Shown: positions 34,580 to 43,608, counted from the first letter of the stretch. The stretch is DNA of 64,000 nucleotides from Rhodovarius crocodyli (GCF_004005855.1 NZ_SACL01000008.1:156089-220088), one strand, 5' to 3'. The notes: generated from the sequence alone by a model not told the origin. A program made the numbers and translations.

Positions 34580-35007
34580 ACCCGACCGAGATCCTGGCCC
34601 GTACCCTGTATGCGGAGGCCGGCCGCTGCCCCGTGCGCGGCATCGAGGCGCTGGCCGCCCTGGTGCTGCGCCGCGCGCGGCTGGCGAAGGAGGATGCCGC
34701 CGCGCGGGCGCGCTTCGCGGGGAACAGCCCGATGGTCAGCCTGCCGGGTCTGGTGGCGGCCGTCTGCCGCGCGCCGTTCCAGTTCGGCTGCTGGCGGGTG
34801 GAAGGCGAGGCCTGGCGCGTGCCGGAAGGCGACGCGGCGCTGGCCATCTGCCGGCGCATCGCGGCGCGCGCCATCGCGGGCGCCCTGCCGGACCTGGCCC
34901 CTGGCGCCACGCATTGGCACCGCGAGGCGGAGCTGCCGCGCTGGGCGGTGGGGAAGATGCCGCTGGGCGAGGCCGGCGGCATCACGCTGTATCGGCTGGC
35001 GGCCTAA
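34576..35007 (+). CDS. Cell wall hydrolase, SleB-like (phage endolysin)
   Basis: 143 residues of the Hydrolase_2/SleB type: ILARTLYAEAGRCPVRGIEA with a probable catalytic Glu14, then ALAALVLRRARLAKE, and the late GATHWHREAELPRWAVGKMP. No signal peptide, as usual for a holin-dependent endolysin. It is the last cassette gene; its stop overlaps the stop of the host ABC-F gene by 4 bp, tail-to-tail. Confidence 0.82.
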   Translation: MNPTEILARTLYAEAGRCPVRGIEALAALVLRRARLAKEDAAARARFAGNSPMVSLPGLVAAVCRAPFQFGCWRVEGEAWRVPEGDAALAICRRIAARAIAGALPDLAPGATHWHREAELPRWAVGKMPLGEAGGITLYRLAA

Positions 35008-36623
35008 CGCAGCCCCGGCGCTTCCTGCCCGGTGCTGGCCACGTATTCGGTATAGCCGCCGCCATACTGGTGGATGCCCTCGGGCGTCACCTCCAGCACG
35101 CGGTTGGACAGCTCCGCCAGGAAGTGCCGGTCGTGCGAGACGAACAGCATCGTCCCCTCATAGGCCTTCAGCGCCTCGATCAGCATTTCCTTGGTGGCCA
35201 TGTCCAGGTGGTTGGTCGGCTCGTCCAGCACCAGGAAGTTCGGCGGATCATACAGCAGGCGGGCCATCACCAGCCGCGCCTTCTCACCGCCCGACAGCAC
35301 CTTGCAGCGCTTCTCCACCTCATCGCCCGAGAAACCGAAGCAGCCGGCCAGCGCGCGCAGGGAACCCTGCGCGGCGCGGGGGAAACTGTCCTCCAGCGCC
35401 TCGAACACGGTGTGCTCGCCGTCCAGCAGCTCCATGGCGTGCTGGGCGAAATAGCCCATCTTCACGCTGGCGCCGCGGGTCACGGTGCCCTCGTCAGGCG
35501 CGCTGTCGCCCGTGATCAGCTTCAGCAGGGTGGATTTGCCGGCGCCGTTCACGCCCAGCACGCAGCAGCGTTCGCGCCGGCGGATCAGCAGATCGACGCC
35601 GTCATAGATCACCCGGCTGCCGTACCGCTTCGAGACGCCCTTCAGACTCGCTACATCCTCGCCCGAGCGGGGGGCGGGCTGGAACTCGAAGCTCACGGTC
35701 TGGCGGCGCTTGGGGGGTTCCACGCGCTCGATCTTGTCGAGCTTCTTCACCCGGCTCTGCACCTGGGCGGCGTGGCTGGCGCGCGCCTTGAAGCGCTCGA
35801 TGAACTTGATTTCCTTGGCCAGCATCGCCTGCTGGCGCTCGAACTGCGCCTGCTGCTGCTTCTCGTTCATGGCGCGCTGAGTTTCATAGAACTCATAGTC
35901 GCCCGAGTAGCTCGTCAGCGAACCGCCATCGATCTCGATGATCTTGTTGATGATGCGGTTCATGAACTCCCGATCGTGGGAGGTCATGAGCAGCGCGCCG
36001 TCATAGCCGCGCAGGAAGTTCTCCAGCCAGATCAGGCTTTCGAGATCGAGGTGGTTCGACGGTTCGTCGAGCAGCATCACATCGGGGCGCATCAGCAGGA
36101 TGCGGGCCAGCGCCACGCGCATCTTCCACCCGCCCGACAGGTTGCCGACGTCGCCGTCCATCATCTCCTGGCTGAAGGACAGGCCGTTCAGCACCTCGCG
36201 TGCCTGGGCCTCCAGCGCATAGCCGCCCAGGTCGTCGAAGCGCGCCTGCACCTCGCCGAAGCGCTCGATCAGCGCCTCCATCTCATCCATGCGGTCGGGG
36301 TCGGCCAGGGCGGCTTCCAGCTCACGCAGCTCGGCCGCGACGGTCGAGACATCGCCCGCGCCGTTCATCACCTCCGCCACCGCGCTGCGGCCGGACATCT
36401 CGCCCACATCCTGGCTGAACAGGCCGATGGACACGCCGCGATCGATCAACACCTGGCCCTCATCGGGGACTTCCTGGCCGGTGATCATGCGGAACAGCGT
36501 GGACTTGCCGGCGCCGTTGGGGCCGACCAGGCCGATCTTCTCGCCCTTCTGCAACGCGGCCGAGGCCTCGATGAAGAGAAGCTGCTGGCCGTTCTGCTTG
36601 CTGATGTTGTCGAGACGGATCAT
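35004..36623 (-). CDS. ABC-F family ATPase (YbiT-like translation factor)
   Basis: 539 residues with two ABC cassettes and no membrane domain. Walker A: GLVGPNGAGKSTLF and VLGVNGAGKSTLL. Signatures: LSGGWKMRVALARIL and LSGGEKARLVMARLL. Walker B plus catalytic Glu: MLLDEPSNHLDLESLIW and LVLDEPTNHLDMATKEM. The interdomain linker has charged helices (EKQQQAQFERQQAMLAKEIK). ABC-F proteins act on ribosomes. The ATG at 36623 begins the cassette; the longer frame runs into AT-rich hairpins. Confidence 0.92.
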   Translation of the reverse strand: MIRLDNISKQNGQQLLFIEASAALQKGEKIGLVGPNGAGKSTLFRMITGQEVPDEGQVLIDRGVSIGLFSQDVGEMSGRSAVAEVMNGAGDVSTVAAELRELEAALADPDRMDEMEALIERFGEVQARFDDLGGYALEAQAREVLNGLSFSQEMMDGDVGNLSGGWKMRVALARILLMRPDVMLLDEPSNHLDLESLIWLENFLRGYDGALLMTSHDREFMNRIINKIIEIDGGSLTSYSGDYEFYETQRAMNEKQQQAQFERQQAMLAKEIKFIERFKARASHAAQVQSRVKKLDKIERVEPPKRRQTVSFEFQPAPRSGEDVASLKGVSKRYGSRVIYDGVDLLIRRRERCCVLGVNGAGKSTLLKLITGDSAPDEGTVTRGASVKMGYFAQHAMELLDGEHTVFEALEDSFPRAAQGSLRALAGCFGFSGDEVEKRCKVLSGGEKARLVMARLLYDPPNFLVLDEPTNHLDMATKEMLIEALKAYEGTMLFVSHDRHFLAELSNRVLEVTPEGIHQYGGGYTEYVASTGQEAPGLR

Positions 36624-36674
36624 GGGCGGGGTTATGCCACGCTGCGCTGCGGCGAAAAGGGGCTCAGAGGGATT

Positions 36675-36698
36675 CTTCTTTTTCCGAAGAAAAAGAAG
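36675..36698. terminator. AT-rich hairpin downstream of uvrC (distal)
   Basis: A 10-bp perfect stem CTTCTTTTTC-CGAA-GAAAAAGAAG. With the second hairpin at 36769-36790 it lies between uvrC and the downstream ABC-F gene on the minus strand. Confidence 0.5.
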
Positions 36699-36768
36699 CA
36701 AAAAGACTTTTCGAGCCGACCAACGCCGAAGGTGGCTCCCCGCCCTCTAAATTCCCAAAAGTTTTTTG

Positions 36769-36790
36769 GTTCTTTTTTCCAAAAAAGAAC
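36769..36790. terminator. AT-rich hairpin at the uvrC stop
   Basis: A 10-bp perfect stem GTTCTTTTTT-CC-AAAAAAGAAC, directly beside the uvrC stop codon (36793). Likely a terminator or transcript-end element for uvrC. Confidence 0.55.
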
Positions 36791-36792
36791 AT

Positions 36793-38694
36793 TCAAGCCG
36801 GATGAAAATGCTCGAAGATCTTCTTCGCCAGGCTCTGCCCGATCCCCGGACAATTCACCAGATCATCCAGCCCCGCATTCCTGACGCCCCGCGCCGAACC
36901 GAAATGGTTCAACAGCTTGCGTTTCACCAGCGTGCCCACGCCCGGCACCTCGTCCAGCTCGCTCTTCACCAGCGACTTCGACCGGCCGGCGCGGTGGGTG
37001 TTGATGACGAAGCGGTGCGCCTCGTCGCGCAGGCGTTGCAGATAATACAGAACGGGGTCGCGCGGCGGCAGCTGGAAGGCCTCGCGGCCGTCCATCTCGA
37101 ACCACTCGCGCCCGGCATCGCGGTCCACGCCCTTGGCGATGGCCACCACCGGAATGTCATCCACCCCCAGCTCCGCCATCACCGCGCGCACGGAGGACAA
37201 CTGCCCCGCGCCGCCGTCGATCAGCAGCAGGTCGGGCCAGGATTCACCCTCGCGCGTCGGGTCTTCCTTCAACGCCCGGGCAAAGCGGCGCTCCAGCATC
37301 TCCCGCATCATGGCGAAGTCGTCGCCGCCCTTGGCCTCGCGGATCGAGAACTTGCGATAGGCCGATTTCATGAAGCCGCCGGCACCCGCCACGATCATGG
37401 CGCCATAGGCATTGGCGCCCTGGATGTGGCTGTTGTCGTACACCTCGATGCGGCTGGGCGTGTCCGGCAGGCCGAACACCGTCGCCACCCCCTCCAGCAG
37501 CGCGCCCTGGGCGGTGGATTCCGCAAGCCGGCGCTCCAGCGCCTCACGCGCGTTGGTCGCCGCGTGCTCCACGGCGGCGCGCTTGTCGCCGCGCTGCGGG
37601 CGAGAGAGCTCCACCTTGCGGCCCGCCTTGATGCGCAGCGCCTCGGCCAGCAGCGGGGCTTCGCTCGGCTCATGGCTCAACAGCACCAGCGGCGGCGGGG
37701 GCAGATCCTCATAGAGCTGGCCCAGGAAGCTCTCCATCACCTCCTCAGGCGTGATGTCGGCCTTGGCGTGGGTCAGGAAGTAGGGGCGGTTGCCGTTGTT
37801 GCGGCCGCCGCGGAAGAAGAACACCTGCACGCAGCTCTGCCCGGCCGCCATGTGCAGGGCGATCACATCGGCGTCGCCCACGCCTTCCATGTTGATGCGG
37901 CTGCTGCCCTGAACATGCGTCAGGCCCCGGATACGGTCACGCAGTGACGCCGCGCGCTCGAATTCCAGCGCCTCGGCGGCCTGTTCCATCTCGGCGGCCA
38001 GGCGCTTCTGGATGGAGGGCGTCTCACCGGCCAGGAACTGCTTCGCCTCCCGCACCAGCTCGCCGTATTCCTCGCGGCTGACGCGGTCGACGCAGGGCGC
38101 CGAGCAGCGCTTGATCTGGAACAGAAGGCAGGGGCGATCGCGGCTGTCGAACACCGTGTCGCGGCAGGTGCGCAGCAGGAACACGCGCTGCAGCGCCGTG
38201 ATGGTCTGGTTCACCGCCCAGGCGCTGGCGAAGGGGCCGAAGTAACTCGCGCCCTTGCGGCGCTCGCCCCGGTGCTTGGCGATCTGCGGGTACGCATGGT
38301 CCTCGCTGAGCATCAGCCAGGGATAGGATTTGTCGTCCCGCAGCACGATGTTGAAGCGCGGCCGCAGCTTCTTGATCAGGTTGGCTTCGAGCAGCAGGGC
38401 CTCGGCCTCGCTGCCGGTGGTGATCACCTCCAGCCGCCGCGTCTCGAACACCATGCGCCGCAGGCGTTCCGGCAGCCTGGCCACCTGGGTATAGGTCGTG
38501 ACCCGCCGGCGCAGCGCCCGGGCCTTGCCCACGTAAAGCGCCTCTCCGCGCGCATCCAGCATGCGGTACACGCCCGGCGAGAGCGGCAGGGTGGGCAGCG
38601 CGGCCTCGAGCACCGCCAGCCCCTGCATGACGGGGGCGGCATCGCCCTCCATCGGGGCTTCGGGCGGGTCGTTCTCTGGCATGTCAGCGGTCAT
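36793..38694 (-). CDS. uvrC: UvrABC nucleotide-excision nuclease subunit C
   Basis: About 633 residues. Order: GIY-YIG nuclease domain ([20 protein letters not shown]), a Cys-containing segment ([20 protein letters not shown]), UVR motif ([20 protein letters not shown]), the RNase H-like second nuclease ([40 protein letters not shown]), and C-terminal helix-hairpin-helix pairs ([20 protein letters not shown]). Starts at 38694 and 38682 are equally possible; the open frame continues to 38889 through AT-rich noncoding-looking DNA. Confidence 0.95.
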   Translation of the reverse strand: MTADMPENDPPEAPMEGDAAPVMQGLAVLEAALPTLPLSPGVYRMLDARGEALYVGKARALRRRVTTYTQVARLPERLRRMVFETRRLEVITTGSEAEALLLEANLIKKLRPRFNIVLRDDKSYPWLMLSEDHAYPQIAKHRGERRKGASYFGPFASAWAVNQTITALQRVFLLRTCRDTVFDSRDRPCLLFQIKRCSAPCVDRVSREEYGELVREAKQFLAGETPSIQKRLAAEMEQAAEALEFERAASLRDRIRGLTHVQGSSRINMEGVGDADVIALHMAAGQSCVQVFFFRGGRNNGNRPYFLTHAKADITPEEVMESFLGQLYEDLPPPPLVLLSHEPSEAPLLAEALRIKAGRKVELSRPQRGDKRAAVEHAATNAREALERRLAESTAQGALLEGVATVFGLPDTPSRIEVYDNSHIQGANAYGAMIVAGAGGFMKSAYRKFSIREAKGGDDFAMMREMLERRFARALKEDPTREGESWPDLLLIDGGAGQLSSVRAVMAELGVDDIPVVAIAKGVDRDAGREWFEMDGREAFQLPPRDPVLYYLQRLRDEAHRFVINTHRAGRSKSLVKSELDEVPGVGTLVKRKLLNHFGSARGVRNAGLDDLVNCPGIGQSLAKKIFEHFHPA

Positions 38695-38992
38695 GTGGCC
38701 GGGGTTTGTTGCGGACTCAAGGGCTTGTGAGTTCTCCACGGAATCTGTGGATAACCCTGTGGGAATAATTCTGGCGGGGCAGAGAAAATGGCGGCCATCC
38801 GCCAATCCTTTGTTACTGCCCAAATTTTGAGCTGGAAAGATAACTATTTGATCTAGAACAAAAAACCCCTCGCACGCGGTCGTGAACATTCTGCCATGTT
38901 ACAAAAAGCGCTTGCCTTCACCCCATGGTTGAAGCAGCAGCCCGGCCGGTGGACGAATTGCAGACTCGGTCAACCCCCAGGGCGCTGGTTTT
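38695..38992. other. AT-rich intergenic region with one perfect DnaA-box-like site
   Basis: About 298 bp between folB and uvrC. It contains TGTGGATAA (38748-38756 approximately; reverse complement of TTATCCACA), a nearby TGTGGGAATAA, and an AT-rich stretch about 38815-38870, unusual for this GC-rich window. It must hold the uvrC promoter. No supported gene was seen in it. Confidence 0.4.
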
Positions 38993-39385
38993 TCAAACTC
39001 TTGTCCGTTCGATGACAACGCCGACACTGCGCACATCGGGAAAGGCATCGGGCTTCTCGACCGTCACGCGCGCCACCGCCACGCGCGGATCCTGCAGCGC
39101 GGCGGCCGCGATGGTCTCGGCCAGGGTCTCCACCAGCAACACATGCCCGGTCGCGACCACGCCGCGCGCCGCATGCACCACGGCCTGATAGTCCACCACC
39201 CGCTCCAGCGCGTCGGGGCCGATGCCCTCGGGCGCGCTTTCGTCATAGACCTCGAGTTCCACCCCCACGACGATGGTCTGGGGGGAGGCCTTCTCATGCG
39301 GGTGGATGCCGAGCCTGGCGGTCAGTTCCAGCCCCCGCACGAACACGAGCCGCGTGCGGCGATGGGCGTTCGGCGCGTCGATCAT
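38993..39385 (-). CDS. folB: Dihydroneopterin aldolase
   Basis: 130 residues, usual length. GLELTARLGIHPHEKASPQT carries the active-site Glu31; VVDYQAVVHAARGVV supplies the substrate-binding Tyr66; VETLAETIAAAAL and RVTVEKPDAFPDV (Lys111) complete the family set. It converts dihydroneopterin to 6-hydroxymethyl-dihydropterin in folate synthesis. Its start overlaps the stop of the SDR gene by 4 bp. Confidence 0.93.
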   Translation of the reverse strand: MIDAPNAHRRTRLVFVRGLELTARLGIHPHEKASPQTIVVGVELEVYDESAPEGIGPDALERVVDYQAVVHAARGVVATGHVLLVETLAETIAAAALQDPRVAVARVTVEKPDAFPDVRSVGVVIERTRV

Positions 39386-40140
39386 CGCACCACCCCCGTC
39401 GCTGCGGGAAAGGCCACATCCCTGCCCCGCCGGCGCAGGCGCTGTCCGGAATCCACCACGATCACTTCTCCGGTCGTGCTGCGCGCGCCCAGCAGATAGG
39501 CGACGGCATCGGCCACGTCCTGTGGCTCGACGCCGCGTTGCAGCGGGTTGTTGATATGGGCGCGGCGGAAGTTCTCGTCCGTCTGGTCGCCCGAGACCAG
39601 CACGATTGCCGGCGCCACGCCATTCACGCGGATGCGAGGCGCATAGGCCAGCGCGTGCATTTCCGTCATGCCCAGAAGACCGTATTTTGACAATGCGTAG
39701 GTGAAATAGTCGGGATTGGGCGCGAACAGCCGGTTGTCCAGCAGGTTCACCACCGCGCCCTGCGCATCATCGGGCAGGGCCTCGGCGAAGCCCTTCACGA
39801 GCAGCGCGGGCGCCAGCAGGTTCACCGCCATGTGGCGCTGGAACGCTTCAGCCGAGAAGGCCGTGGGCTGATCGTAGTCGAACAGGCTCGCGTTGTTCAC
39901 CAGCGCGTCGATGCGCCCGGCCAGCGCGGCGGCGCGGCCCGGCAGGACGGCTGCGGCCTGCGCGTCCTCCAGATCCGCCTGGATGGTCCAGGCGCGCGGC
40001 AGGCTGGCGGCCAGGGCCTCGGCCTCGGCGGCCGAATCCCGGTAATGCAGCACCACGCCCCAGCCCAGCGCCGACAGATGCCGCGCGATGGCGGCACCGA
40101 TGCGCCGCCCGGCGCCCGTGATCAGCACATTGCCTGCCAT
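39382..40140 (-). CDS. SDR-family reductase, FolM/pteridine-reductase-like
   Basis: 252 residues. The cofactor loop TGAGRRIGAAIARHL has the TGxxxRIG form seen in pteridine reductases rather than the common TGxxxGIG. LVNNASLFDYDQP, the YALSKYG catalytic Tyr-Lys, and VNGVAPAIVL follow. The neighbours are folB (4-bp overlap) and a divergent FolB paralogue, so a dihydromonapterin/dihydrofolate-reductase role is likely, though a general SDR cannot be excluded. The ATG at 40140 has AAGGGG upstream; the frame is open to 40242. Confidence 0.82.
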   Translation of the reverse strand: MAGNVLITGAGRRIGAAIARHLSALGWGVVLHYRDSAAEAEALAASLPRAWTIQADLEDAQAAAVLPGRAAALAGRIDALVNNASLFDYDQPTAFSAEAFQRHMAVNLLAPALLVKGFAEALPDDAQGAVVNLLDNRLFAPNPDYFTYALSKYGLLGMTEMHALAYAPRIRVNGVAPAIVLVSGDQTDENFRRAHINNPLQRGVEPQDVADAVAYLLGARSTTGEVIVVDSGQRLRRRGRDVAFPAATGVVR

Positions 40141-40228
40141 GAATGCCCCTTCGGCCCTTTGCGCCATTCGCCGGGCTGGTCCTATATCGCGGGCGCAGCA
40201 CGCGCCACCCCCAGGATCAGGAACCAGC

Positions 40229-40612
40229 ATGGAGGCGATCACCCTCTTTCCCGAAGGCTACGTCGCCTCCCGCGTCACGGGCATCACGGTCGAGGTGGCG
40301 GTGGGCATCCACCCCTGGGAACGCTTCCCCGAGCGGCCCAACCTGCTCTCGGTCGATGTGGAGATGTTCGTGCCGGTGGAAGCCGTGCAGCCCAGCGCCG
40401 AGGGCATCGTGGATTACGACCCCATCCGCCGACTGGTGAAGAGCTGGAGCGGGCGCGGCCATGTGGAATATCTGGAGACGCTGGCCGAGGAAGCCCTGGC
40501 CGAGGTGTTCCGCGATGCCCGGGTGAAGGCCGCCCGCATCCGCATCATGAAGCGCCAGATCTTCCCGGAATCCGAGGGCGCCGGGATCGAGCTGTTCCGG
40601 CGCAGGGCCTGA
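40229..40612 (+). CDS. Second FolB/FolX-like pterin aldolase or epimerase
   Basis: 127 residues with the dihydroneopterin-aldolase fold: TVEVAVGIHPWERFPERPN (Glu31), IVDYDPIRRLVKSW (Tyr63), YLETLAEEALAEVF. The usual 'EKP' lysine block is changed to RIRIMKRQIFPESEGAG (Lys108), so it is a diverged paralogue of the nearby folB. A dihydroneopterin triphosphate epimerase (FolX-like) role is inferred from pairing with a FolM-like gene. AGGA precedes the ATG at 40229; the frame is open upstream but antisense to the SDR gene. Confidence 0.8.
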   Translation: MEAITLFPEGYVASRVTGITVEVAVGIHPWERFPERPNLLSVDVEMFVPVEAVQPSAEGIVDYDPIRRLVKSWSGRGHVEYLETLAEEALAEVFRDARVKAARIRIMKRQIFPESEGAGIELFRRRA

Positions 40613-40615
40613 CCC

Positions 40616-40903
40616 TCAGCCCTTGCCGATCTTCTTGGCATTGGCGCTGACCCGGCGGCGGGCGGGCGCCATGGCCGCCTTGGCCACGGCTTCCGGGGTC
40701 GCGCCGCGCATCATGGCGGCGCCGGCGTCGAAGGCACCGGTCATGCAGGCCTGCCACTTCTCGAAGGCCAGCTCCGTCAGGCGTTCATGGGCCTGCGCCG
40801 GGTTGGCCCAGAGCTGGGCGCTGTGCATGCCGTAGACCCAACCCGCCTGGGCCAGCCAGGCGTAGTCGGCAAAGGGGTCGGGCATCTTTTTGCGGCGCAT
40901 CAT
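40616..40903 (-). CDS. Small conserved helical protein of unknown function
   Basis: About 95 residues (starts at 40903, 40900 or 40885 possible). FADYAWLAQAGWVYGMHSAQ, LTELAFEKWQACMTGAFDAG and the C-terminal APARRRVSANAKKIGKG resemble small alphaproteobacterial proteins often mislabelled 'antifreeze', which end in a similar basic A..R..ANA..L stretch. No catalytic motif. It is convergent with the FolX-like gene and 37 bp downstream of the secreted hydrolase gene. Confidence 0.6.
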   Translation of the reverse strand: MMRRKKMPDPFADYAWLAQAGWVYGMHSAQLWANPAQAHERLTELAFEKWQACMTGAFDAGAAMMRGATPEAVAKAAMAPARRRVSANAKKIGKG

Positions 40904-40940
40904 GACGATATAGGCCCAGGCGAGCCAGGCCGCCAGAACC

Positions 40941-42473
40941 CTATCGGGCCAGGCACCAGAAGGGTTCCGCGGGCACCCGCGCGCAGCCGGGCCACCAGCC
41001 CTGGCGGCAGCTGGCATTGTGCATGGTCACCCAATGCCCGGCGCGGCGGCAGTCGCGCCAATGCGCCTCCGTCGTGGCCTCTCCGTCATAGAAGATGTTC
41101 TGCAGCCAGAAATCGCCCAGCATTTCCAGGGGCGCCATCAGCGCCTGTACCCATTGCCATTTCGCCGGCTGCGCCGGGCGGGCCAGGGCCAGGGCGCCGC
41201 GCTCCACCGCCCGGCGATAGCCGCGCAGGAAATGCGATTCCAGCCTGACGCCCAGCCGCCCGGCCGCCTTGCCCACCACCAGTTCCAGCACCAGCGGCTC
41301 ACAGTGGTCAGGCAGCATCAGCGCGGTGGGAAAGGCGAAGGTGGTGCCGGGAAAGGTGCCGGCGCGGGCGAACAGGTCGATCTCGAAGAAGTAGCCCACG
41401 ACCCGCATCCCGGCCGCCACCTGGGCCACATGCGCCATCTCCTGCCCCGGCACCACGCGCGCCCAGCGCGCGGTCAGGCTCTGCCAGACGCGCATCGCCA
41501 CGGCGTGGTCGGGGTTGGTCGCGGCCCAATGGCGCTCCAGCGCGGCGGGGAAGCCGCGTTCGCGCTCATGCACCAGCCGGGCCAATGCCTCCTGCGCGCC
41601 GGTGCCGCCCCAGGAGACGACATGCACGAGCCGATGCGGCGCGCCCTGCTCCTCCAGGTAGGATTGCACCAGGAAGCCGAGGCCCTGGCTCGACAACCCG
41701 CCCTGGCTCTGGCCGGTGATGAACACCTCCCCGCCATCGGGCGAGGCGGCATAGTCCGCGGCCTCGGCGATCATCGCCAGCGCCGCGTCGGAGACATATT
41801 GCGCGCGGGAGAAGGTGAGCCCCGAGGCCCAGCCCCGGAAATCCGTGTGCTCGAACACATGGGTGCCGGCGATGGCATAGATGCGGTGGGGCGGCAGGCC
41901 GGGACGCGACTGCAGCACCAGCGCCGCGAAGCCGCTGTAGCGGTCGGCATGGATGGCCCTGATATCGTAGCCGTCGAGCGGCGCGGGCTCCGCGGGGTCG
42001 ATCAGGCGCGGGGGCTCGTCGGGGCTTTCGCCCACCCGGATGTCATAGGCGCGGTCCGCGGCGCGCACCGTCGCCTCATCCACCCGCCACAGCGAGGCGA
42101 TCGCGGAACGCCGGTCCTGCAGCACCGCCTGGGTGTCGACGTCCGTGCGGTAGGTGGTGCGCGGGTTGCCGTCCGGGGTGGGCATGTCCCGCAGATCCCG
42201 CAGCAGCAGGCGCAGGTGAAGCTCACGCCCGCCCTGGGTGATGGTGGTCTCCAGCCGGTGGCGGGCCAGAACTTCCTCGGCGAAGGGGGCCAGGCGGGCG
42301 AAGGCCAGGTTCACCTCCCGCGCGCGGACACGGCCGAGCGCCTCGGCGCTTGCCTCGCAGCGGTTGATCTGGGCACGGGCGGCACCCAGGCGCGCATCGT
42401 CCTGCCCAGGCTGGGCCCAGGCGGAAACAGCTGAAAACAGCAACATGAGGATGAGGACGAAGCGAGGGAGCAT
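40941..42473 (-). CDS. Exported alpha/beta-hydrolase, lipase-like
   Basis: 510 residues with a signal peptide (MLPRFVLILMLLFSAVSAWA). An N-terminal charged helical region is followed by a lipase-like core: ALVLQSRPGLPPHRIYAIAG and the nucleophile elbow VFITGQSQGGLSSQGLG, with Ser in G-Q-S-Q-G. FFEIDLFARAGTFPGTTFAF and cysteine-bearing C-terminal DCRRAGHWVTMHNASCRQGW follow. Lipase or esterase of unknown substrate, in periplasm or outside. Divergent from the Bug receptor gene. Confidence 0.75.
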   Translation of the reverse strand: MLPRFVLILMLLFSAVSAWAQPGQDDARLGAARAQINRCEASAEALGRVRAREVNLAFARLAPFAEEVLARHRLETTITQGGRELHLRLLLRDLRDMPTPDGNPRTTYRTDVDTQAVLQDRRSAIASLWRVDEATVRAADRAYDIRVGESPDEPPRLIDPAEPAPLDGYDIRAIHADRYSGFAALVLQSRPGLPPHRIYAIAGTHVFEHTDFRGWASGLTFSRAQYVSDAALAMIAEAADYAASPDGGEVFITGQSQGGLSSQGLGFLVQSYLEEQGAPHRLVHVVSWGGTGAQEALARLVHERERGFPAALERHWAATNPDHAVAMRVWQSLTARWARVVPGQEMAHVAQVAAGMRVVGYFFEIDLFARAGTFPGTTFAFPTALMLPDHCEPLVLELVVGKAAGRLGVRLESHFLRGYRRAVERGALALARPAQPAKWQWVQALMAPLEMLGDFWLQNIFYDGEATTEAHWRDCRRAGHWVTMHNASCRQGWWPGCARVPAEPFWCLAR

Positions 42474-42566
42474 TGGGCGGGCCTGATAACCCAACGTCGC
42501 CGTGATGCGAACGGTTGCCCCGGCCCTTCCCGCGCGTTACCCATTTCGCAGAAGAAGGAAACGTCC

Positions 42567-43535
42567 ATGATCATCACGTCTCGCCGCGCCGCGCTGGCGG
42601 GGGCCGGCAGCCTGTTGGCGGCCCCGGCCCTTGCACAGAGCTGGGCTCCCAGCCGCCCGATCCGCCTCATCGTGACCTATCCGCCCGGCGGCGTGAACGA
42701 CATCGTGGGCCGCATCATCGCGGACCCGCTGACCCATGAGCTGGGCCAGCCCGTGGTGGTGGAGAACCGCGCCGGCGCGGGCGGCAATATCGGCACCGTC
42801 GCCGCCGCCCAGGCCGAGGCCGACGGCCACACCATCCTGTTCGGCACCACCGCGCTGTTCGGCGTGAACCCCATCCTCTATGCCAATTCCGGCGTGGACG
42901 CGGTGCGGGACTTCACGAGCCTGGGCACGATCGGGGAGGTGGCGAACATCCTCTCCGTCATCCCTGGCCGCGTCGAGGCGACGGACCTGCGCGGCTTCAT
43001 CGCGGAGGCCCGGCGCAAGCCGCTGACCTATGGCTCGGTCGGCAACGGCTCCTCCTCCCATCTCTCCGCCACCGTGTTCCTGCGCATGGCGGGCATCGAG
43101 GCGACCCATGTGCCCTATCGCGGTTCCTCGCCGCTGGTGGCGGCGATGCTGGCGAAGGAGGTGGATTTCGGCTTCGACACCACCGCCACCTCCACCGCGC
43201 AGATCCGCGCCGGCTCCATCCGCCCGCTGGCCGTGACCACCACCACCCGCGCCAGCGCCCTGCCCGATGTGCCGACCATGGCCGAGGCGGGCCTCGCGGG
43301 TTACGACCTCGGCATCTGGTTCAACCTGGCGGTGCCCAAGCGCACACCGGCCAATATCGTGGCGCGACTGACCGAGGCGCTGGAGAAGTCCCGCACGGAG
43401 CAGACGGCGCAACGCCTGCGCACGGCCTTCGTGGAGCCCCTGGCCGTGCCGCGCGCCGAGAATGACAGCTGGGTGGCCGCCAGCGCCACCCGCTGGCAGG
43501 GCATCGCGCGCGAAGCGCGGATCACCCTGGACTGA
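42567..43535 (+). CDS. Tripartite tricarboxylate transporter receptor (Bug/TctC family)
   Basis: 322 residues: signal (RRAALAGAGSLLAAPALAQS), then the family hallmarks RPIRLIVTYPPGGVNDIVGR, PVVVENRAGAGGNIGTVAAA, TYGSVGNGSSSHLSATVFLR and HVPYRGSSPLVAAMLAKEVD. Bug proteins bind small carboxylates in the periplasm. No TctA/TctB membrane genes are adjacent, which is common for this expanded family. GAAGGAAACG precedes the ATG. Confidence 0.92.
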   Translation: MIITSRRAALAGAGSLLAAPALAQSWAPSRPIRLIVTYPPGGVNDIVGRIIADPLTHELGQPVVVENRAGAGGNIGTVAAAQAEADGHTILFGTTALFGVNPILYANSGVDAVRDFTSLGTIGEVANILSVIPGRVEATDLRGFIAEARRKPLTYGSVGNGSSSHLSATVFLRMAGIEATHVPYRGSSPLVAAMLAKEVDFGFDTTATSTAQIRAGSIRPLAVTTTTRASALPDVPTMAEAGLAGYDLGIWFNLAVPKRTPANIVARLTEALEKSRTEQTAQRLRTAFVEPLAVPRAENDSWVAASATRWQGIAREARITLD

Positions 43536-43608
43536 TCCCCCTGGCGGCACGGCATTTGTTGCCGTGCCGTCATCCGCAAATCGTCACGCGCGCGGTATGG
43601 TCGCGCCC

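Noticed and set aside
22227..35007. Classical Rhodobacter-type gene transfer agent
   Set aside because: Those clusters encode HK97-type capsid and siphovirus-type tail proteins; the genes here are podovirus/T7-type, so any gene-transfer role would be a separate system.
21576..35007. Attachment-site direct repeats flanking the cassette
   Set aside because: No matching direct repeats, tRNA or integrase were seen at either edge by reading; a long imperfect repeat could have been missed.
38695..38889. uvrC start at 38889
   Set aside because: The extra 65 codons are AT-rich, unlike UvrC N-termini, and cover the probable promoter and DnaA-box-like site.
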